From contig LR990049.1 of assembly GCA_905147135.1 (NCBI GenBank), positions 7,829,428 through 7,893,427 on the forward strand: a stretch of DNA of 64,000 bases, written 5' to 3'. Source of the stretch: Blastobasis lacticolella. Taxonomy: Eukaryota > Arthropoda > Insecta > Lepidoptera > Blastobasidae. The notes beneath the pieces were generated by a model. That model saw nothing but the letters and a program-made list of their open reading frames with translations, was not told the origin of the DNA and did no database searches. Below, one piece after another: positions 12,470-23,704 of the stretch. The translations under genes and the position numbers were made by a program. Within the stretch, counting starts at the first letter, position 1, and each line of letters opens with the position of its first letter.

Positions 12470-12575
12470 AGTGGAAAAGTGGGAGAGAAGCCTTTGCCCT
12501 GTAGTGGGACAAAGATGTCTAATAAAATATATTTTCTACCTAATAAGGGCCGGATGATAATGATGATGATGAAAT
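12470..12575 (+). mobile_element. LINE 3' end fragment
   Basis: The block GAGAAGCCTTTGCCCTGTAG followed by TGGGACA and a GATGATGATGATGA tail is a plus-oriented form of the common lepidopteran LINE/SINE 3' end (consensus-like GAGGCCTTTGCCCAGCAG). The following 100 bp may be part of the same or another degraded element. Confidence 0.5.
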
Positions 12576-12702
12576 CACGTTTCGTAACATTTGTGTTGTC
12601 CCGATCGTATAGGTATGGATCGAACAGCTTCACGAGGTAGCCTTGGACGTTTGCCGCACGAGCCATCCTCGCAAGGAGGCTCGAGGACATACAATAATTC
12701 TA

Positions 12703-13005
12703 TCCTACTAATATTACACAATATTACTAATATTAGCACAAGCTTTGCTTAGTTTGGGGCTAGATGGCGCTGTGTGACTTTGTCCACGAATATTTATTTA
12801 TTTATTTATTATTAATGGGAAACATTGTAGTGGATGGATGTTTAAGTGCATCTTTGATATTTTTTTACGTAGAAACTGAACGAATTTAGATGAACATTTT
12901 CAGTGTTCTGGCTCAGCCCAAAATTCAATATGGTGTCCGCGTAAACGGTCCGTATCGTAATAAGTGAATTTTACGCAGACGAAGTCGCAAAGGCTTTTCT
13001 AAATA
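12703..13005 (+). mobile_element. Helitron-like element split by a SINE
   Basis: The left end A|TCCTACTAATATTA is the usual start of a non-autonomous arthropod Helitron family. The body past 12,820 has the family's TGGATGGATGTTT, GAAACTGAACGAATTTAGATG and late GACGAAGTCGC blocks. A family A SINE fragment (about 12,735-12,817) sits between start and body. The 3' CTRR end is unclear, so the right edge is approximate. Confidence 0.55.
12735..12817 (+). mobile_element. SINE family A, 3' fragment
   Basis: This is the 3' third of family A only: CACAAGCTTTGCTTAG, TTTGGGGCTAGATGGCG, TGTCCACGAATATTTATTT. It is inserted in the Helitron that begins at 12,703. Confidence 0.65.
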
Positions 13006-13339
13006 CTATTACTATTAAAAAGCAAAGTAATTATCTAACCTGGTAAGGACTTCTACTCAGACAGCAATATCAGCATACAAGTAAACAAAAACATGAAACA
13101 TAGGTAGGTAAATGATTCATGTACGTAGAGTAAAGGCGTAAAGTTACAGCACACAGGTAGGATGTTACGTGTTGCAAAAGTCAAATTTTAAGACGGGCCT
13201 TCGCAATCAACGTTCTCTCGGGGGATAAATGTACTTCTTCAAACCAAGTTACACATGAAGTTGCCATACGATAAGGTAAAATCGGTGCGCCAAGTAATCT
13301 GTATTCCTGTCAATAGATTTAATGAGGAGTTTTCCAGTA

Positions 13340-13410
13340 GGTATTGATAGTTGGTTTCAAAAAGCATCAATAGATGGCGCTCCTACAATTTTGGTAATCT
13401 TTTTATAATC
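13340..13410 (+). repeat. dispersed repeat D, copy 1
   Basis: The blocks AATGAGGAGTTTTCCAGTAG, AGATGGCGCTCC and ACAATTTTGGTAAT recur in the loop of the inverted repeat at 13,606-13,789. The repeat has no coding sense. It may be a MITE or SINE piece. Confidence 0.6.
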
Positions 13411-13605
13411 TGTATGATGGTGGCAGTGATTTTAGGCAGCCAACTAATACTAAACTTAAAAATAAAATGTTTATTAATATAAACATAACTGTTAAAGGTT
13501 GAACGTTGAAGAAATATTTATTGAAGTTGCCACTATGTTCCATTATTATTATTACAACCTCTAAAATGGTTGAAAACTATTGACAAATACAATATTATCC
13601 AATAC

Positions 13606-13789
13606 AACGTACCCAGTGTTTATATCCTGTTTGCTAAGAACCTATTTCAAGCGATTATCAATGAGGAGTTTTCCAATAGGTATCTAAAGCATTCCTAACC
13701 ACTCACTAGATGGCGCCCTGACAATTTTGGTAATTGACAATCGCTTGAAATAGGTTCTTAGCAAACAGGATATAAACACTGGGTACGTT
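13606..13789. repeat. 51-bp perfect inverted repeat around repeat D
   Basis: The left arm 13,606-13,656 and right arm 13,739-13,789 are exact reverse complements over 51 bp (outer end AACGTACCCAGTG, inner end TTTCAAGCGATT). The 82-bp loop carries a second copy of repeat D. The arms have no match elsewhere in the window. Nothing is coding. Confidence 0.92.
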
Positions 13790-13807
13790 TTATGTAAACA
13801 GACACTT

Positions 13808-14243
13808 ATGTTTAAATACCCCTTTTATATGACAGTTGCATAAACTACTTTTATCTACACTCATAGCGTAATGTTCTAATTTCATATTCGAAAACAGTTG
13901 TTTAAGGAAACACTTTTTTCACGCCAATCAATAAAATTTTAAAAAATTACTATTCGATACAGCATTTCCCATACTATTTTCATTACAGCTGTATCGTAAA
14001 ATAACTTTTTAATCATTATGCAACACTTATATTTTTAAATTTTTTGTCGGGCGCCGGGACATGGCGAAATATAGGCTGAATACCTAGATGTCTTTAACAA
14101 TTTCAAAATTTAAATTCAAAATTTAAATTTTCTTGTTTATATTCAGTGTAATTATTTTCCCGCTAAACAGAATATTTTTTGTAATTGTTGTAATTTGTGT
14201 TTGTGAATGTGAATATAAACAAGAAAATTTAAATTTTGAATTT
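13808..14243 (+). mobile_element. Z+F composite element, rearranged partial copy
   Basis: The right arm of the F fold-back unit (to about 13,849) is followed at once by the Z terminal repeat TTTATCTACACTCATA (13,850-13,865) and the left half of Z. That half includes the conserved GTCGGGCGCCGGGACA and GGCTGAATACCTA blocks. Z then turns back on itself (see 14,112-14,243) and its right half is missing. The F-Z order is a head-to-tail junction of the composite unit seen complete at 38,623-39,285. Confidence 0.8.
14112..14243. repeat. 34-bp perfect snap-back at truncated Z end
   Basis: The arms 14,112-14,145 and 14,210-14,243 are exact reverse complements (inner end TTGTTTATATTCA). The right arm is not present at this place in the complete Z copies. 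It is therefore a secondary inverted copy made where the element breaks off. Confidence 0.85.
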
Positions 14244-14249
14244 GTTTAA

Positions 14250-15980
14250 CATTGATGTGCCTGGGAGCAAATGATTGCATCCACCCAACCAGCGACCAAT
14301 TTGATTAAAATATAGGTAATAAATATAATATAATATATAAATAGGGTAATAAAGTAGATTAGAAGTAATAAATTGCTTCTGTGGTTTGTGGAATATAATA
14401 TACCTAGCATCTACTTCGTTCAAAACACGTTACTACCAGTCGAACATCACGCGTTCTTGGAAAATATTGGCAATGTCTTATGTCAGTCAATTTTGTTACA
14501 AACTCAATAAACTACCGCGCGCCTCTTCGAAAAGAAATCTAATGTAGGAAAGGGAAAATGTATTTCTTGTTCATACTTGGTCGCAGCGCGAGATAGGCAC
14601 TTGTGTAGATACATAGACATACCAAGTTATATTTAAGCCGATTGGCACACCGTAATGTTATTTTTATAAGTTATATCCCGAAGGAATACTTTACAACAAT
14701 AACTTGCAGTTGGTGTATCACAGAAGTAATTGAGCAATGTAGGAGATTAGTCATTAAACCGCTATTTCCAGCTAGGGCATTGTGCACGCAATTTCCAGTA
14801 ATTATTTTTTAAACCGTCCAAGGCATGATGTCAGACCAGACGCAAGACTGCCATTGGAAGATATGTCAACAAGTCATTCACCCCATCTCGTGACATTACA
14901 TTCATTACTTGAATTATGGTCTATAACACTTTCCTGTCCACTTTGAACTGTTTCGATATACTTTACTTCAGTCTTTAAAGGAATTTCTCATTGGCTCAAT
15001 AGTAGATTTTAGCGATGTACAGATGATAGTGCGGTTGATTCAAATCCCGAACTGGATAAATGCTTTTCAGCCACTGAGCTTGGGTCTTGTGTTTGAATAC
15101 AAATGAAGCGTTTATCCCAGAAAGCCAATTTGTATGCAAATTACTGGTCCGTTTTACTATTCTCGTTAGTTGCTCATTTTCGTAACGTCTGCATTTACAG
15201 CTTGTTTTTAATCCATGTCTTTCGATTTTGTAGCGACCCTATAGGTCCATTAAACGTGCTATCTACGTGTTACCTTCTATTATAGTATAGCCAAATTCAT
15301 CTAAATGTCTTTGCATCGAGTAGTGCTGTACCTACCAATTACCGTTACAGTTATAGTTAGAAGTTTGTTAACAAAATGATGTCTTGCTTTGATATAATGT
15401 CAATGCAACTTCAATTGTATCTCGAAGTAAGTATCACAAATGCCAACGATGGGATCTCGGCGAACTTTTCTCATCTCTGACTTTTTCACGCAAACTTTCC
15501 ACACCAGGTTGGTAACACGGCTTTAGGCTGAACGTGTTCAACATTTCTTAAGACGCCTCGTACCAACAGACATTATATAAACAGGAACTAAGTTATTTTC
15601 TCGTTATTAGACCGAATATACCTACTGACTATGCACGAGTTTACACTATCTATTATCGAGCTGACATCAACGACAATATGCTCATTATTAACAGCAGACA
15701 AAGCTGAAACAGTACACCTGCAATGTGCCTCACCTTATGGTACCTTGATAGTTATACCTATACTTTGACACACCTACCTGCGACAAACAACTTTAAGTAA
15801 TTTACAGCCATTGTTTTATAAGAAGTTTTAACATTGTAAGTATGTGATATCGTGCGTAATGATAAAAGTAAACATTTATATATATCACTATGCAGGTGGT
15901 AGGTACAATACGTCTTAAAATATCATTTTATCAAGTTGTGTTTATATTTTAATTGATATTTTATCAATGACCAACTTTTC
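14250..15980. other. intronic DNA, nothing recognised
   Basis: The stretch is AT-rich and mostly unique. No splice-bounded frame, SINE or LINE piece could be supported. Confidence 0.45.
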
Positions 15981-15983
15981 TCT

Positions 15984-16175
15984 CTAGCTTTTGCTCACGA
16001 CTTCGTCCTTAGGTTATACTAGCGAATCGCCCCTACTTTGCACGTTTAGTGTAACCTTAACAAATTATACCTACACCTAAACCTTCCTCATGAATCATTC
16101 TGTCTATTGGTGAAAACAGCATGAAAATCCGTTCGGTGGTTTTTGATTTTATCGCGAACAGACAGACAGTTGCAT
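15984..16175 (-). mobile_element. Helitron-like element, minus orientation
   Basis: Read on the minus strand, it ends GACGAAGTCGTGAGCAAAAG followed by CTAG at 15,984-15,987. The body contains AACCACCGAACGGATTTTC, a typical piece of the non-autonomous Helitrons of Lepidoptera. The 5' end is not clear. Confidence 0.5.
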
Positions 16176-16179
16176 TAAT

Positions 16180-16845
16180 TAAGTACGTTGTTCAAATTTT
16201 TATTAGAAATAGTGAAAGAAAAATTTAATGTCACACCTATCAAGACAATAGAACAACTAACAACAATATCGTATTTGTAATTTTTTACAAATCCGAAACA
16301 AAAAGCCGTGCAGCTACCAGACTAGATTAAACAAAATATATTTTTGCAACCCGGACGCGATTGAACAATAAAAGGGAGTCGCCTATAAAACCAACACGAA
16401 CTTCGATTGGGATGTGGTCGCTCCAATATCCGGAGCACTCACAATTAATACACACTCGAAACCAATTGCCAGTTGACAAGACAACTGGCTTATATTGCAA
16501 TCTGTGTTCAGGCAAAAATAGTGCTTGCAGTGAGGTGTCAACGGCATAAAATCGTGTGCAGGATGGCGAAATGGCTCCCAGTGGTCCCGATCTAACCCTC
16601 GTTTATCGAACGACTGTCTGTCTATATCATCGGCATAGGGCAGCAGTAAGGCTTAATGACAACGGTCCAATACAGGATCGAGGTCAGCGTTAAGTGTCGC
16701 ATTGGACTTGGCAGCCGCTCTTAATTGACCGCTTATCATACGGAGCGTAGGACCGGCTCCCGATCTGAATGAAATTATTGAAGATTCCCCCGAACACTAA
16801 ATCGCAGGAAGGCCGTAAATAGAACATGTCATTCCTTATATTTCA
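16180..16845. other. intronic DNA, moderate GC, unassigned
   Basis: No exon or repeat is recognised. The part at 16,560-16,800 is less AT-rich and looks unique, so it may be conserved non-coding DNA of the LDLa gene intron. That is a guess from composition only. Confidence 0.35.
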
Positions 16846-16848
16846 CTA

Positions 16849-16990
16849 CTAGCTGTTGCCCGTGACTTCGTCCGGACATCAGAACATAGGAAAATATTGT
16901 ACGTATTCTATTCTTTAAAAACCACGTGTAAATATCGAAATTTAGGGTAATTACAGATTATACAACTACAAAAAAAATTACAACATGATT
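16849..16990 (-). mobile_element. Helitron 3' end, minus orientation
   Basis: On the minus strand the sequence ends GGACGAAGTCACGGGCAACA, then GCTAG|T. This is the CTRR|T signature of Helitrons. Only the 3' end is clear. Confidence 0.5.
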
Positions 16991-16999
16991 ACAGTATTT

Positions 17000-19900
17000 C
17001 CTGTATAAAACGGATAATTCGAATTATGACAATATTAACAGTTTGTTTGTTTACAGATTAGCAATTTCGTACAAAACCAAATATTTTCATATTTTCACTT
17101 TGTATTACATTTACATGATAATAAAGATCATTTACAGAGTAAATGCATTGCTTTTACAGAAATTCTCGTACAAAACGAAATCGTTAAACGCATTCAACTA
17201 TTTACACAAGTATATATTATGACGACTTGAGCGGTTCAGGTGGCACAATCAGTATTTCTGTTATTTATTTCTTTATCGGCAATATATTAAGTAGATACCT
17301 ACTCGCTACATACCTTTATACTACCGCACAATATTTACAACTTCATGTCAAATAATAAGCGATTCTATCTACACCGATAACGAAATTATTTGCCAATAGA
17401 TAAACAAGTAGGTAAGTCTCTAAACTCGTTCATTAAATAAGTAATTACTTTGTCAAAGGTAAGGGTTATCTTGAATTCAATTAAAGCTTTAACACACAAT
17501 ATCAATTAAACCGAGCGTTTTCGGAATAATATACGAAACAACAATATTGTAGTGTGACTACGTCGTGGTGCTTTATGCAGAACATGTTAGGAACACGAGA
17601 AGTGAATTTCGCTCGGCCTCAGTACGCGGTCCCAACTCGCAGCCTAGTACAACTTGCGAGCAATTAATTGAGAACTATCGATGTTTTCAACTTGCTCAAT
17701 AGCAATGTAATTTGAAAATGTACCGGGGACTTGGAAATTTAATCTAGTGTATATCACATTTAAAATAGGTTATGGTGTTGTGACTGGTGTGTGTGGTGTT
17801 GTGTGGCTTGTGTTGTGTGGTGTGTTTGTTTTGCTGTACTCACCTTAGTTTAAGGATGTAATAGGGATCTGAATAAAGTACTGTCTATGTCTATTTTAGG
17901 ACACTACTGAGTTACGCTATTGTGTTGCCAAAAGTTTTTTGACATGGAATTGCAGTGGGGAAAATGGAAAGTGAAGATATAGGTGAAGTGTCCGAGTTAA
18001 AATACGTGGCCATTTACCTACATTAAGAGATAAGTAGCTTCTATTGAGGCAAAACTTTATCACGAATTTGCTAGAATAACCAATTTGGGAACCCTCATCG
18101 CACGTCACCTCGGTAATGGATGGCGGTGGCCTCGCGCTGCGATGATATTGGCCGCCGGCGGGAACACGGAAAAATTGCGTGTCTCTGTCCACGTTCCCAT
18201 GCCTGTATGTAGGTACATATAACAGACATGAACTAGGGTTTAAGTGAATACCCACTCTATTCTAAACTCACAGAAACTGAGCGCTACAAACGAAAAAAAT
18301 TGAATTATTTTTCTTTACTGCTTTGTCACTGACGCAAGTCTAGAAATTGTTCTTTTGAAAGCTGAAAAAGCTTAACACTTTCGTTTTAGGAGACAAAATT
18401 TTGCCCTTCATTAAAATCAAGGGCCAAAAGTCAAACACTCTTATCTAATCTACAGTTGTCCTTCTCGGAGTTCGCAGCTGGTGTCCCGAGCCGCGACGTT
18501 TTTCACCCCAACATTTTTGCAAACGGCCGGACTTTCTTCCCTCATTTCGCTTAACTGGCAACTTACTTTTTGTTTGTTCGTAATTTCGTATATCTTCTTA
18601 AATAAGATAGGATCTTTGGTGTTTCACGTTAGACTGGTTATTTTTCAACTTTATGACATACCTACTTATTTGTTTGTGATACAGTTAACCACCACCTTCA
18701 GTCTGCTACAGAAATAGAAGCTTCATGGCATATACCTATTTATAGAGATAGAATGTGCCCCCTCCACTTCACGAATGTGAATGAAGTTCAAGTTCAAGAG
18801 TGGATGTGTTTGTGTATGTGATTGTAATTAAATTAGTCTACACTCTCCCAGATTTGAAGCTCTTATTGTGAAGTGCACGGGCGAGGGTTGAGCGACGAGC
18901 GCAGCCGTTTATAACCACGTAGCAAAAGATAGGTAGGTATACTTTTATCACAAATCAATCGACAAATTCACAAAGCCGCCGACGGTGTCAGTAATAAAAA
19001 TAGGGCTGAATATGACAAGTGAGATTCGTTTTTCATTTTTCACATAATGACGCCTCCTAAGGCACAAAGGCCGTTTTATAGCCATCACAATGGGATTGTG
19101 CTCTTTTCATCAGCGGACTTTTATGGTCGACGCGTCAGCTGTGGCTCGCCGAAATTGAGACAGTCATAACTAAGTAGATAGTACGCTGTCGCCTGACCAC
19201 TTTTGCTACTGCAGTTCTTTGTGTAATGGGTCTTTCCACTTTGCCCGCTGACTTTCTTCTATGCGATAGTTTTCTTTATCGTTCGACGCTTTATTCCAGC
19301 ATTTCCCAGACAACAGTATAATAATACCTACTCATAGGTAGGTATATCAGAATGTATGATATTGGTTCGGTATTATCTGGCGTCTGTTCGTAGTGGTAGT
19401 GGTAATAAAACATAAATACACTACACACTCATATTTTTCGTATCTTATGTATTGATAAAAACCGTTTTGTTTATTGAAAATAATTTCATTTACATTACGA
19501 GTACTTAGAAATCCAATGCCAATGATAGGTTAAATTATTATTTCTTTTTACACAGACACAGGTAAGTAATCAATTTGATTTAATAGTTAGCTATAATGAA
19601 GCCAATATAAAAAAGAGAGGTATAAAGTTGAATAATCACGTTCACAGAATAATGGTGTAGTGTTTCGGTTTATAATTAATGGAAGAACCGTTTATTATTC
19701 ATCTGCGTCAAGTTTGTAATTGAGAGACCTTATTAATCTCTCATTATGTCTCGCACGTACAAAAATTGCATCGCGGTGAAATATTACTGAACGTTTCGTG
19801 AAAATAACTACGAGAAGTGTTGGCAATAAGCCACATGTATTGAACTTTGTACTACTTATTTAGGAAACAGTTCTGTACACTTCTGTTTCTTTGGTTGTTT

Positions 19901-21530
19901 TCGTGACTATTTTTGTCTCTTGGCACGGGAGTTCACTCCATGGCGGATGAGTTTTTATGACGTCATAATAAATTATGCAGTAATCATATTTGCGCAAAAC
20001 CAACAACAACCACACAAACGTTATCTTATGCTATCTCCCACCGTACGATATTTTTCCAGTTGGTTTATTGTCGGTTAAAGTAAAAAATATCACCTCTGGT
20101 GACAAATCAAGACAGCTGCACGCATCGTCAACATGATTACAGCAGTAAAAATCCAAATACCAGCAGGTTTTTATCAATTGTATCGTGATTAGGTGCTGGT
20201 TTCAGCTTGTTTACGGTGGAATGAATTTCTGGTCAAGGATGATCTATATTTACTACTTAAATATAGGTGTCCTCTAAAGTCTATCCAGCCATTTACTTGG
20301 TAAGTGTAAGAACGCAAGATATCACATCAAACTACCTTATTTGTAAATTGAACTGCTCCTCCTTATTCCCATCGCCACAAGAGTTGAAATTCATTCATAC
20401 GCCAGAACTCATATAAACCTAGATTTACCGTTATCTATATGCCTTTTTATGCGTCTTCTCTGTGAACTATGTGTATACGCCACTTCAATTTTCTAATGTA
20501 CCTAGCAAACAACGATTTCAAATGGAATCTCATTTCTGATTCGATCTTGCAGATCAACGCAGAATTAGTTCCATCACAGCTCTTTATAAAGAAACCTTTG
20601 AGCTTCATCATCAGACTATATTTCGGAGTCTTAGTGTCCCTTACATCATTAGCAGATGGTAGTCAATTACTAAGATATCTACATTATTTAGAATGTCAGA
20701 ATACACATTACGTGCATATTAAGCCTGCTCCCTCTGCAGTTTTATAGGCTGTCCAAATTTGTTTTTTTGTCGCGACTTTCCTTTGTATAATTCCATATTA
20801 AAATGCATATCGGGAATTTCATAGCTACAAAGATCTGTTATGTTGACTGTTATAATTAAAGTAGGTACTGTGACTGTATTAGATTATTTGCTTCAAGAGG
20901 TTACTCATGACGTTAGGGATTTACCAAACCAATGCTTATATAATAAATACAAATAAATGAGTAAAGTAATTCAATGAATTAACTCATTACCGATATTGTG
21001 AACTAATTATCCGGTTAATTTCATAGAAATACCTATGACTGTACTAAAACCGTCTTGGATAAACTCAACTTATCGAGAAGGTATCGATTCTGGGTGGTCT
21101 GATATCATATTCGTCGACATATCTGTTTCATTACAGAACTTTAGTAATAAAAGTGAGTCATAGGTAAGTATAACGAATAAAACAGAGATCGGACGAATTT
21201 GATAGATCACACACAAGGCTTTTGTAAATGTTTTAGAAACCACAAAACTAAAATGGTCAAACCAATATCATGCGAACGACGAAATTGGAAAAGTTAAACT
21301 TTGTTCTTTTGTTGTCCGATTCCAAAATTAGGTAGATAATCTTGACAAAAATTCTCTTTAAAAATCAATAAACTTTTCATGTAATCAGAAGGGATTGTAA
21401 CGTTTATGTCGTCCCTAAATAACTTAGGAATTAAATTTTTTTTACAATTTGAATTATCAGAAAGATAACTTAGATATGTAGTAGGTAATGTTAAAAGTAA
21501 GGCAGAAACAATATATTTTTTAATGTGTTG
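17000..21530. other. intronic DNA with low-complexity and unique parts
   Basis: A 35-bp trace of the SINE A head (GACGACTTGAGCGGTTCAG) is at about 17,221. A TG-rich run (GTGTGGTGTTGTGTGG-like) spans about 17,771-17,836. Unique, GC-richer sections at about 18,090-18,200 and 18,960-19,170 could be conserved non-coding DNA. No exon with splice sites and a family pattern was found. Confidence 0.4.
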
Positions 21531-21534
21531 TAAG

Positions 21535-21640
21535 GTAGGACAACATGCAAGCGGGTCCACCTGATGGATAGTGGTCACCGTCGCTTAAGGATATCAGTGA
21601 CACCATTGTTTAGGGGCATCAACAGAGCGATCCCAGGTCA
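21535..21640 (+). mobile_element. LINE 3' UTR-like fragment
   Basis: The blocks CCACCTGATGGATAGTGGTC and ACCGTCGCTTAAGGATATC followed by AGTGACACCATTGTTTAGG match a 3'-UTR type common in lepidopteran CR1/Jockey-like elements. The related pieces at 38,505, 45,270, 59,435 and 60,660 share the 'CATCAGGTGG / GGTAAGTGGT' theme. Confidence 0.5.
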
Positions 21641-21649
21641 TTGCACAGA

Positions 21650-23100
21650 ATATCTATTCTGTCATAGTCAAAAAGATACACTAGGACTTTGAATGCACAT
21701 TCCACATTTAACATGCGAATGGTACAAGCGATAATGATCCCTTCGAACGGTCGCGTGGACGACAACAAGGGGTCTACCTAATGTGGATGAGCACCCAGCT
21801 CACGGCGGGTGGTGCAATGACGTAATTATGCTGTGGGCAACAAATCAAAAAGTTCCTCAGAACAATATAGTGCGAAAGTGTGTAAAGCAACAAATGGATG
21901 TGATTTTTGAACTAGCTACCGTAATCAAAGACCCTTCAAACAATACCACAATCTACACGTACAAAGTAGCGAGTTAGTATTTATGAAGAAAACACAATAC
22001 ACGAGCTCACAACCTGTGAACACACGTTACGCGATATTATCACTATCAGTTACAATGGATAACGACTTCGTATAACAACTGAGCTATTTAATACCATATT
22101 TCTATGATGACACTATAGACAGGTATGTATATTTATGTAAGGGACTGAGTATTTCAATGTTAATTATTGTTCGTGTATTATTGGACCTAGGTAGAGAAAT
22201 CTCGCTTGGTTGGAAATACCATTCGAATTCAACAATAGTTTACAGGTTTACATTTTTATTATTTCCACAAGTTTTACATAGAACAAAGCTTCTATCTTGT
22301 TTCTTCTCTTGTTCGGTTCACATTGGACTGAAAACTTCAAAAATCGGGATTATTTACTTCAAATGGTCTTGGATGATATAGGCATTGAATGAAGGAACTA
22401 ACAACAGGAATATATGTTCACAACGTTGCGGGGAAAATGCGTTTCGTATTTAACTAAACAAGTAGATATTTTTAACTATAAGCATGAGTATCTAAGGAAA
22501 AACGTTTGCGTCGGCATTTAAGAATGAAATACTGAAATAAATTACTAAAAAAAATTAGCCGCCGTAAAACTATATTACGCATGGCATCTACTATTGCTAC
22601 CAACTCGAAGTGGCAAAATAAAATGTATCACAAATGAACAAAAAAAGCAAAGCGATTTGTTGAACAAAATTATTTGTTCTTCTAACTTTTATCTATTACT
22701 ATGTTTGTCTTTTTCCAGTAACGTATCTAATCTTGATAAGTGGGCTGTATTAATCATCTTTTATCTTATAACTGCCATCTGATATTGACTTATTTACTCG
22801 ATCCTTGGCAATGCAAATATCGTGTGACATAGGTATATTATGCGCAGTGACACCGCGTGTCCTCAAGGTACTCGATACGTAATAAACCAGTTATTGGATT
22901 CAATAAAACTAAGGCAAGCAATGAGCGCTAAGAAGTAAAAGGTGTTCCCAACTACAAAAAAGTTAACTGTCATGCATTGTTGCCACAAGCACAACAGTTG
23001 TTTATTTTTTCGATTGTAAGATGCTATAAAATTATATTTTCTAATTTTATAATTACAGATGCAATGATAACTGTCTACTATTTCTTATAGCCACAGCTTC
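21650..23100. other. intronic DNA, nothing recognised
   Basis: The stretch is AT-rich with short open frames and no pattern. It lies just inside the first intron, downstream of the donor at 23,161. Confidence 0.4.
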
Positions 23101-23162
23101 TGGCGGTAATCAAACAGCAACAACTAAAAATAACATAAAAATAATTCTTAAAATAGACTCAC

Positions 23163-23298
23163 TGTTTTGAAGAACTTGGGTGGTGTTGGAAAATGCCAAT
23201 GTCCCAATTGTCCAGTTCAATAAACAAAACAACAAACTACACCACATGACGGCACTATATTTGGGGGCTGCCCGATGACAGCCCACCAAACCGAACAT
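23163..23298 (-). CDS. first coding exon, signal peptide of LDLa gene
   Basis: The exon has 45 codons plus one base. Translation starts in a good insect context (GACAAAATG). The product has a short basic stretch (CHRAAPKYS), then a hydrophobic core MWCSLLFCLLNWTIGTLAF typical of a signal peptide, then a polar FSNTTQVLQN tail with an N-glycosylation sequon NTT. A canonical donor GTGAGT follows AACA and leaves phase 1, which fits the phase 1 acceptor of the LDLa exon at 7,726-7,848. A second ATG at codon 18 could also start the protein and keep the signal peptide. The frame runs on past the donor for 17 codons, which is ordinary intron read-through. Confidence 0.7.
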
Positions 23299-23299
23299 T

Positions 23300-23700
23300 T
23301 TGTCCTTTGGAAACTTTCGATTTTGACCAAATCACTGTGTACGGCCACTACTTGGTGTTATTTGTTCACCGCTGTCGTTACGTCACTGTCACACCACTTT
23401 TAATTGAGTCAACGATTCTAGTCACTGTTATGTATGGTTACGAAGGATAATATTTTGGTGATTGGTTGATTCTCGATGCGAAGTTTTGAGGTTATTTTTA
23501 CGTGCCACTGGTGCGAGCGCGACAGCGAATGTCGCGAGGCGCCGCTGGGCAGGTGCGACGCGTGCGGGAGAGCGCCGCTAGATGGCGCGCGGGAGCGAGG
23601 TGCTGCGTTTGTTTAGTTTCGGCGACCGAACCGCGGCGCTGCGCTGCTGATTCTAGCTACAGATTTTTCCAACGCATCTCCCGAACGTCACGAACTTAGC
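23300..23700 (-). promoter_or_regulatory. likely promoter and 5' UTR of the LDLa gene
   Basis: Just upstream of the first coding exon, on the minus strand, lie a CRE-like TGACGTAA (23,378-23,385) and an AP-1-like TGAGTCA (23,406-23,412). A CpG-rich block follows at about 23,490-23,660, with motifs such as GCGCGACAGCG and GCGACCGAACCGCGGCGC, far above the local GC level. No clear TATA box is seen. CpG-rich, TATA-less starts are common for insect receptor genes. The transcription start is not defined. Confidence 0.45.
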
Positions 23701-23704
23701 CGGC

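Larger units (their letters stand above)
7849..23162 (-). other. long first intron of the LDLa gene
   Basis: If the two exons are consecutive, this is a 15.3-kb intron of the minus-strand gene, beginning GTGAGTC and ending TTGCAG. It holds many mobile-element copies, listed separately. I see no further LDLa-like cysteine pattern in it on either strand. A small unrecognised exon within it cannot be excluded. Confidence 0.6.

Noticed and set aside
13606..14243. CRISPR-like or attenuator-like reading of the repeats and hairpins
   Set aside because: The arms are inverted rather than regularly spaced direct repeats, and the genome is clearly eukaryotic.
17917..18255. 112-codon minus-strand frame
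   Set aside because: It has no recognisable domain or splice sites and low-complexity-like composition. It is probably intronic chance.
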